A stretch of DNA of 10,019 nucleotides from Baffinella frigidus (lineage: Eukaryota > Cryptophyceae > Cryptomonadales > Baffinellaceae): assembly GCA_026770585.1 (NCBI GenBank), contig MU646309.1:1012602-1022620 (forward strand), in the 5' to 3' direction. Positions 6,262 through 10,019 of the stretch are shown here, piece after piece. The notes under the pieces are model-generated. The model was not told the origin of the DNA, ran no database searches, and saw nothing but the letters and a program-made list of their open reading frames with translations. Made by a program: the position numbers and the translations under genes. The stretch's first letter is position 1. Each line of letters opens with the position of its first letter.

Positions 6262-6382
6262 TTCTAGCTCTGCCTGGGTTTTGTTCTGGCCCGTCCTTAA
6301 ATTTAGGAGCAGAAATCCCGTACAAAAGGGCGAATATGAAGCCTTTAGGGCGAGCCAGAATGAGACTGAGGCAGAGCTAGAA
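6262..6382. mobile_element. Foldback element in intron 1, ends TTCTAGCTCTGCCT
   Basis: Arms 6262-6293 and 6351-6382 are inverted with 26 of 32 matches; the outer 14 bases, TTCTAGCTCTGCCT, are identical. The 57-base centre has no feature. The same core word occurs in the hairpin at 8971-9003, suggesting a small family. The rest of intron 1 (5809-6261) holds GC-rich unique sequence with a CCCTAAA/CCCTGAA tract at 6100-6165 and no exon I can identify. Confidence 0.6.
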
Positions 6383-6492
6383 GTTTCTTCCGCAGTCACC
6401 AGTCTCAATAACGTGGATGGAGCCCGAATCTCGAATCATGTTTTGTTCAAGTCGCTTCCCCCACCACCAGTTCGATCAAGCCATTTGTCTCA

Positions 6493-6683
6493 CGCACGCA
6501 CGCACACACGCACACACACACACACTCTCTCTCTCTCTCTCACACACTCTCTTTCACTGACTCTCTCACTCTCTCTCACACTCTCACTCACTCACTCTCT
6601 CTCTCACTCTCTCACTCTCTCTCTCTCACACTCGCTCGCTCTTCATCAGTTCAACACAGCCAACTCTCTCTCTCTCTGTCGAC

Positions 6684-6714
<31 letters not shown>

Positions 6715-6757
6715 GCACACCCTCACTCTCTCTCTCTCTTTCTCACTCTCTCTCCCT
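6493..6757. repeat. CT/CA microsatellite before exon 2 copy
   Basis: (CA)n and (CT)n runs on the plus strand end at ctctccctccgcag, the acceptor of copy 6764-6830. A second such block, 6831-6951, ends at ccccctccgcag, the acceptor of exon 6962-7028. Leu-Ser-rich frames here are repeat artefacts. Confidence 0.9.
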
Positions 6758-6763
6758 CCGCAG

Positions 6764-6830
6764 GTTGGACTCCCTCTTCAACACGCGCCTCGAGGAGCGA
6801 ATCAGGCAGCTGCAAACCTTCCGACCCGAC
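6764..6830 (+). pseudogene. Copy of exon 2 without a donor
   Basis: It matches 6962-7028 over its full 67 bases with few changes (NTRLEE for NSRLEE). It keeps the acceptor ctccgcag|GTTGGAC but ends CCGACCCGAC followed by tctctc where the intact exon has CCGATCCCAG|gt. Microsatellite growth may have replaced the donor. Splicing into it would need another donor downstream. Confidence 0.8.
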
Positions 6831-6961
6831 TCTCTCTCCCCCCCCCTCTCTCTCTCTCACACACACTCTCTCTCACACGCACACACTCACACACACACAC
6901 ACACTCTCTCTCTCACACACACACTCACGCACTGACTCGCGCGCTCTCCCCCCCTCCGCAG

Positions 6962-7028
6962 GCTGGACTCCCTCTTCAACTCGCGCCTCGAGGAGCGGAT
7001 CAGGCAGCTGCAAACCTTCCGATCCCAG
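6962..7028 (+). CDS. Coiled-coil gene, exon 2
   Basis: A 67-base exon between ctccgcag (AG at 6960-6961) and CCCAG|gttcaa. With the two bases carried over it encodes R then LDSLFNSRLEERIRQLQTF then RSQ and ends in phase 0. Leu and Ile fall at heptad-like spacing with charged residues between, typical of a coiled coil. A close copy at 6764-6830 has lost its donor. The intron before it is a CT/CA microsatellite that ends at the acceptor. Confidence 0.8.
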
Positions 7029-7161
7029 GTTCAAACCCTAATCCCTCAGCCTTCCGATCTCAAACCCTAAACCTCAACCCTTCCGATCCCTAAACCCAAA
7101 CCCTTCCGATCCCCCACCCCCAAACCTTCTGACCCCTAACCCCCAAACCTTGCGATCCCAG
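7029..7161 (+). repeat. Intron made of exon-end repeats
   Basis: The exon 2 end CCTTCCGATCCCAG|gt recurs as CCTTCCGATC (7050), CCTTCCGATCCC (7079 and 7102), CCTTCTGACCCC (about 7125) and CCTTGCGATCCCAG at the acceptor (7148-7161), with CCCTAAA-like spacers between. Confidence 0.85.
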
Positions 7162-7224
7162 ATAGAGGACATCCAGGCGAAGAACAAGCGCGACCATGTC
7201 GCGAAGCAGATCGAGATCGCGAAG
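7162..7224 (+). CDS. Coiled-coil gene, exon 3
   Basis: A 63-base exon in phase 0 at both ends, acceptor gatcccag|ATAG and donor GCGAAG|gtgtgt. It encodes 21 residues, IEDIQAKNKRD then HVAKQIEIAK. It joins exon 2 as RSQ|IEDI and exon 4 as EIAK|VMDK. Two near-complete copies follow at 7455-7515 and 7635-7677, with shorter pieces of its 3' end at 7259-7280, 7305-7325 and 7593-7607. Confidence 0.8.
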
Positions 7225-7454
7225 GTGTGTCTCGTGCAGACTTTGGAGGGGTTAGGGGCAGAAAATCGAAACCTTTGCGGTGCAGAGTTTGGAGGGTCTA
7301 GGGGCAGAACATCGAAATCGCCAAGGTGTGTTTCGTGCAGGTTCGGGTGAAGCGTGTAGGGTTTAAGGATTTAAGGGTTTAAGAGTGTAGGGTGTAGCAA
7401 GGTTTTAAGAGTGTAGGGTGTAGGGTGTAGCGTGGAGTGTGGAGTGTGTCCTGT
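7225..7454 (+). repeat. Tandem fragments of exon 3 end with donor
   Basis: Two roughly 48-base units repeat GTGCAGA(C/G)TTTGGAGGG, then a GGGGCAGAA(A/C)ATCGAAA core. The second unit ends ATCGAAATCGCCAAG|gtgtgt (7311-7330), which encodes IEIAK with a complete donor. A third such piece, AATCGAAATCGCAAAG|gtatgt, is at 7592-7613. GGGTGTAG telomere-like repeats fill 7356-7440. Confidence 0.65.
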
Positions 7455-7515
7455 AGAGGACATGCAGGCGAAAAACAAGCGCGACCATGTCGCGAAGCAG
7501 ATCGAGATCGCGAAG
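7455..7515 (+). pseudogene. Near-complete copy of exon 3
   Basis: From TAGAGGACATGCAGGCGAA onward it encodes EDMQAKNKRD then HVAKQIEIAK, with the same donor GCGAAG|gtgtgt. The first codon is lost: the intact ATAGAG is here gtagAG, so an acceptor is formed inside the old exon start. Use of gtag|AGG would shift the frame relative to exon 3. It could be a true alternative exon if another acceptor is used. Confidence 0.72.
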
Positions 7516-7634
7516 GTGTGTCTCCCTAGGAGGCGCCGCCCACGCAGACCCTCCATGTGTAGGTCTGGGGGCAGGGGGGGCATGTTCCGAAAATCGAAAT
7601 CGCAAAGGTATGTAGCGTGGAGCGGGTAGCGGGT

Positions 7635-7677
7635 AGAGGACATTCAGGCGAAAAACAAGCGCGACCACGTCGCGAAG
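7635..7677 (+). pseudogene. Shortened copy of exon 3
   Basis: It encodes EDIQAKNKRDHVAK and ends GCGAAG|gtgtgg. The last six or seven codons (QIEIAK) are missing while a GCGAAG|gtg donor is restored, as if a deletion joined two GCGAAG repeats. The start is again gtagAGG. Confidence 0.7.
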
Positions 7678-7714
7678 GTGTGGAGCGGGGATCTACTTTA
7701 GACGTGGCGGGGGT

Positions 7715-7805
7715 GAATCAAAAGTTGCCGTGGGGGCAGAATCTCTGGTTTTCCAGGGATTCTGCCAAAAGATGACTCGAACCCACTTGGAGTTGCCTTT
7801 TGCGA
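7715..7805. repeat. Hairpin-containing element
   Basis: The core 7735-7766 is a 14-base inverted repeat with one mismatch, GGCAGAATCTCTGG / CCAGGGATTCTGCC, around TTTT. CAAAAGTTGCCGTGGG to the left is loosely inverted against CCCACTTGG and GTTGCCTTTTG to the right, suggesting a larger, decayed foldback element. The region 7830-8033 beyond it is GGGTGTAG-type repeat. Confidence 0.55.
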
Positions 7806-8033
7806 CTGACTCCCTTCAGGTCTAGCGTGGTGGGGAGCGGGGAGCAGGCAGCGTGGAACGTGTAGGGGTGTAGGGTGTAGGTCAGGGTGTAGCGATTAGG
7901 GGTGGAGCGTGTGCCGTGTGGGTTTGGGTGTAGGGTTTGGGTGGGGGGTTGTGGGAGTGCAGGGTGTAGGGTGTACGGTTGGTTTTAGGGTTTGGGGTTT
8001 GGCACCAGCCGTCCGACGCGAACCGTTTCGCCT

Positions 8034-8187
8034 CGCTTTTATCTCGAAAGATAACTGAACCGGTTCCCTAATTGGCGTTTTCATTTAGTTAGGAGGCCTA
8101 ATTAAATTTACCCTGCCCTAACTAATTTCTCCTGTTCAACCTCCTATTGAAAAGGAACTGATTCAGTTATCTTCCGAGATGAAAGCG
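8034..8187. mobile_element. 154-base MITE-like foldback element
   Basis: The first 36 bases (CGCTTTTATCTCGAAAGATA…) and last 36 bases are inverted with 31 matches, and all five mismatches are transitions. A second inverted pair (TTAGTTAGG / CCTAACTAA) lies inside. The element is AT-rich in a GC- and G-rich setting and has no coding capacity. No target duplication is obvious. Confidence 0.75.
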
Positions 8188-8264
8188 GTGTGGGGTGTAG
8201 GGTTTGAGATCAGGCTGTAGTTGAAAGGCCAGGAGCTGGGAAACGGACCTTCCTCGTTGCTGAA

Positions 8265-8487
8265 ACGACGTTTCGCCTACCTCGGAAGTGAAGGAACGGG
8301 CCCGCCTCGGGACTGAAACGACTGGCCCGCCTCGGGACTGACGGGACCAATAAATCATGTCGCTCTTCAGGGACGGGCCCGCCTCAGAAGCGACGGGCCC
8401 GCCTCGGGACGGAAGGGAACGGGCCCGCCTCAGACCTCAAGCGACGGGCCCACCTCGGGACTGAAGGGGAAGGGCCCGCCTCGACAG
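8265..8487. repeat. GC-rich minisatellite ending at exon 4 acceptor
   Basis: Eight or nine units of about 20-30 bases around the core ACGGGCCCGCCTCGGGACTG. The last unit, gggcccgcctcgacag, provides the acceptor of exon 8488-8529. The core resembles the 3' end of that exon, GACCGCCTCGAGACG. Confidence 0.8.
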
Positions 8488-8529
8488 GTGATGGACAAGC
8501 TGACACGCACGCGCGACCGCCTCGAGACG
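8488..8529 (+). CDS. Coiled-coil gene, exon 4 (VMDKLTRTRDRLET)
   Basis: A 42-base exon in phase 0 at both ends, acceptor ctcgacag|GTG and donor GAGACG|gtgccc. It encodes VMDKLTRTRDRLET, which continues the heptad pattern from exon 3 (QIEIAK|VMDKLTRTRDRLE) and into exon 5 (LET|VTTELAEE). Fragments of its end, CCGCCTCGAGACG|gtcctc (8638-8656) and CCGCCTCGAGGCG|gtgccc (8808-8826), recur downstream. It is short and rests on frame, splice sites and heptad fit. Confidence 0.65.
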
Positions 8530-9180
8530 GTGCCCCCTCAAGCACCTCGCTCTTGCAACCCTATTCGGATTAGGTCCTGCAACCATATTCACTAAACGCT
8601 AAACCCTGATCCCTCAACACTCAACCCTGGACCCTACCCGCCTCGAGACGGTCCTCCATCCACCCTCAACCCTGATCCCTCAACCAACAACCACCAACCA
8701 ACAATCAACAACCCACAACCAACAACCAACAAACCTATACCCTATTCCGTGAACCATCGACACTCAACCCTGAACCCTACACTGAACCCGGACCCCTGAA
8801 TCCTACCCGCCTCGAGGCGGTGCCCCCGCATCCCTCAACCCTATTCCCTAAACCTAGATCTGCCCCAGTCGGGTTGACAAATTGTTTCCGCACCAAACTT
8901 CGACGGATTTGTACACAAAATAGGAGAATCAACTTCCGGTCTCCTCATTTTGAGGAGACCAGATTAAGTGAGGCAAAGCTAGTAGTTTACTAGCTCTGCC
9001 TCAGTGAATCTTCACCCTGGTCCCGCAACAGTAAACCCTGAGCCTTACCCCAAACCCTAAACCCTAGACCCTAGACCCTAGACCCTCGACCCTAGACCCT
9101 AGACCCTAGACCCTGACCCCTGTACTCAAACCCCCACACCCCAAATCCAAACCCCTGAACCGCCCTACCCCCGAACGCAG
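8530..9180. repeat. Intron of C-rich telomere-like repeats and fragments
   Basis: It contains the two exon 4 end fragments above, a CAACAAC/CCAACCAA microsatellite (8681-8734), CCCTAAA-like tracts and a CCCTAGA array (about 9056-9113, eight units with one CCCTCGA). An AT-richer block at 8873-9010 has two hairpins: GGTCTCCTCA / TGAGGAGACC (8938-8960), and GAGGCAAAGCTAG / CTAGCTCTGCCTC (8971-9003). The second shares the TAGCTCTGCCT core with the element at 6262-6382. Confidence 0.75.
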
Positions 9181-9221
9181 GTGACATCGGAGCTGGCAGA
9201 AGAGCGGGGAGAAGTGCTCTA
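9181..9221 (+). pseudogene. Truncated copy of exon 5, ends in stop
   Basis: After cgaacgcag it encodes VTSELAEERGEVL followed by TAG. It matches the first 39 bases of exon 9523-9622 and has an intact acceptor but no donor at a homologous place. If spliced in, it would end the protein at once. Confidence 0.78.
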
Positions 9222-9267
9222 GCTAGCGGCCACACCACCCAACCCGCCGCCCCACCACCCACCGCAG

Positions 9268-9309
9268 GTAACATCGGAGCTAGCGGGGGAGCGAAGGGAG
9301 GTGCTCTAA
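9268..9309 (+). pseudogene. Second truncated copy of exon 5, ends in stop
   Basis: After caccgcag it encodes VTSELAGERREVL followed by TAA. It shares Ser with the first copy (VTSEL), so these two are closer to each other than to the copies at 9348 and 9523. The acceptor is intact. The junction cag|gtaaca also resembles a donor. Confidence 0.78.
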
Positions 9310-9347
9310 CCCCCAAAACTAAACCCGATGTTACACCCCCACTGCAG

Positions 9348-9409
9348 GTGACAACGGAGTTGGCGGAGGAGCGGAGGGAGGTGCTCTCTCGCAGCCGCGC
9401 AAGATCCAA
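9348..9409 (+). pseudogene. Third copy of exon 5, partly extended
   Basis: After cactgcag it encodes VTTELAEERREVLSRSRARSN. It matches exon 9523-9622 through to ATCCA, then runs into CCTCAAACCCTGAA repeats. Two extra bases in the TCTCGC region shift the frame relative to exon 5 after Leu13. There is no donor. It could be the true exon if a distant donor is used, but 9523-9622 is complete. Confidence 0.7.
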
Positions 9410-9522
9410 CCTCAAACCCTGAATCCAACCTCCTGAACCCCAATGTCTAACCTCCTGAACCCCTGGATCCAACCTCCCGAACCCCAAAACCCTGAACCCC
9501 AAAACCCTGAACCCCAATCCAG

Positions 9523-9622
9523 GTGACAACGGAGTTAGCGGAAGAGCGAAGAGAAGTGCTCTCGCGGCCGCGCGAAATCCAGGCCACGACCGCGACCCTC
9601 ACGGGACACGTCAAGCGCTCAG
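9523..9622 (+). CDS. Coiled-coil gene, exon 5
   Basis: A 100-base exon between caatccag (AG at 9521-9522) and GCTCAG|gtcagg. It encodes 33 residues, VTTELAEERREVLSRPRE then IQATTATLTGHVKRS, plus one base (phase 1). The first half continues the coiled coil and the second half is Thr-rich. It is preceded by three partial copies and followed by a nearly full one at 9837-9926. The gene must continue beyond, since no stop follows in frame before the donor. The next exon is not visible unless the 9837-9926 copy is used, and that would change the frame. Confidence 0.78.
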
Positions 9623-9836
9623 GTCAGGGGAGTTTGGGTATCGAGTTTCGGGTATCGTATTTCGGGTATCGGGGTTCCGGTTTCGGGTGTACGGTGTACG
9701 GTGTAGGGTCTAGGGTCTAGGGTGTACGGTGTACGGTGTTCTGTCTAGGGTGGAGGGTGGAGGGTGTAGGGTGGAGGGTGTGGGGTGTGGGGTGTGGGGT
9801 GTGGGGTGGAGGGTGTAGGGTGGAGGGTGTAGGGTT
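9623..9836. repeat. G-rich telomere-like tract
   Basis: GGGTATCG, GGGTGTAC, GGGTCTA, GGGTGGA and GGGTGTG units in succession, with high G-quadruplex potential on the plus (coding) strand. It separates two copies of exon 5. Confidence 0.85.
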
Positions 9837-9926
9837 TGGTGGCAGAAGAGAGGAGGGAGGTTCTTTCGCGGCCGCACGAGATCCAGGCCACGACCGCGAC
9901 CCTCACGGGACACGTTACGCGCTCAG
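9837..9926 (+). CDS. Second complete 3' copy of exon 5, possible alternative exon
   Basis: From about 9837 it encodes LVAEERREVLSRPHE then IQATTATLTGHVTRS and ends GCTCAG|gtcgag, like exon 9523-9622. The first five codons are replaced by the G-rich repeat; possible acceptors are gtgtag (9827-9832) or ggcag (9841-9844). The changes relative to exon 5 include two substitutions in the protein (R to H, K to T) and several silent ones, which hints at past or present coding use. It may be an alternative exon or a recent copy in decay. Confidence 0.5.
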
Positions 9927-10019
9927 GTCGAGGGAGTTTGGTGTTTGAGGGTTTCGGGTTTTAGGGTTTCGGGTTTTAGGGTGAAGGGTGGAGGGTGAAG
10001 GGTGAAGGGGGTAGGGGGG
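9927..10019. repeat. Terminal G-rich repeat tract
   Basis: GGGTTTC, GGGTTTTA and GGGTGAA units run to the end of the window; nothing else is seen. Confidence 0.8.

Noticed and set aside
6281-7093. Plus-strand 270-codon open frame
   Set aside because: It is mostly Leu-Ser/His-Thr microsatellite translation and reads the exon 2 copies in the wrong frame.
7773-7783. Minus-strand GGTTCGAGTCA resembling a tRNA or SINE B box
   Set aside because: The flanking bases do not form a T stem and no A box or cloverleaf is found.
8265-8487. Regular GC-rich repeat as a CRISPR array
   Set aside because: Units are contiguous, of variable length and diverged, without unique spacers, and the setting is eukaryotic.

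Overview
The window looks like nuclear DNA of a eukaryote with many introns, most likely an alga or related protist with plant-type (TTTAGGG) telomeres. The evidence is a run of eight perfect TTTAGGG units at 3316-3371, degenerate TTTAGGG/CCCTAAA-like tracts throughout, GT-AG introns, and short exons with G/C-rich third codon positions. The species assignment is inference; a prasinophyte green alga, dinoflagellate or chlorarachniophyte would all fit. There is no prokaryotic gene organisation, rRNA or convincing tRNA.

Two genes appear to be arranged head to head. On the minus strand (about 5232 down to 229, continuing off the left edge) are exons of a U4/U6 snRNP protein Prp4 homologue. Exons 2813-2688 and 1062-988 join in frame to give the splicing-factor motif (SFM) domain ending in LFGEGPAERRDRLKNIL. 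A probable next exon lies at 285-229, and a possible first exon (MGERVKYGSL) starts at 5232. The WD40 part would lie outside the window. On the plus strand, five exons (5573-5808, 6962-7028, 7162-7224, 8488-8529, 9523-9622) join with matching phases into a 169-residue open frame: an acidic N-terminal region followed by a charged coiled coil. I do not recognise this family. The 340 bases between the two candidate starts would be a shared promoter region.

The most unusual feature is the introns. They are filled with copies and fragments of the neighbouring exons, many still carrying their splice acceptor or donor, mixed with telomere-like blocks that change strand, CT/CA microsatellites, a GC-rich minisatellite, and several foldback (MITE-like) elements. 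Nearly every exon seen here has at least one decayed copy close by. Two introns show possible traces of how they arose. Intron 7029-7161 has a 14-base near-identical sequence at both its splice junctions, with more copies inside. A 94-base near-perfect hairpin (1410-1620) has GT and AG exactly at its edges and abuts an exon copy, as an introner-type element would.

Region by region: 1-3400, the minus-strand Prp4 exons and their copies; 3400-5190, a largely unassigned stretch that would be Prp4 intron if the first exon is right; 5233-5572, the divergent promoter region; 5573-9622, the coiled-coil gene; 9623-10019, a G-rich tract containing one more copy of its last visible exon.
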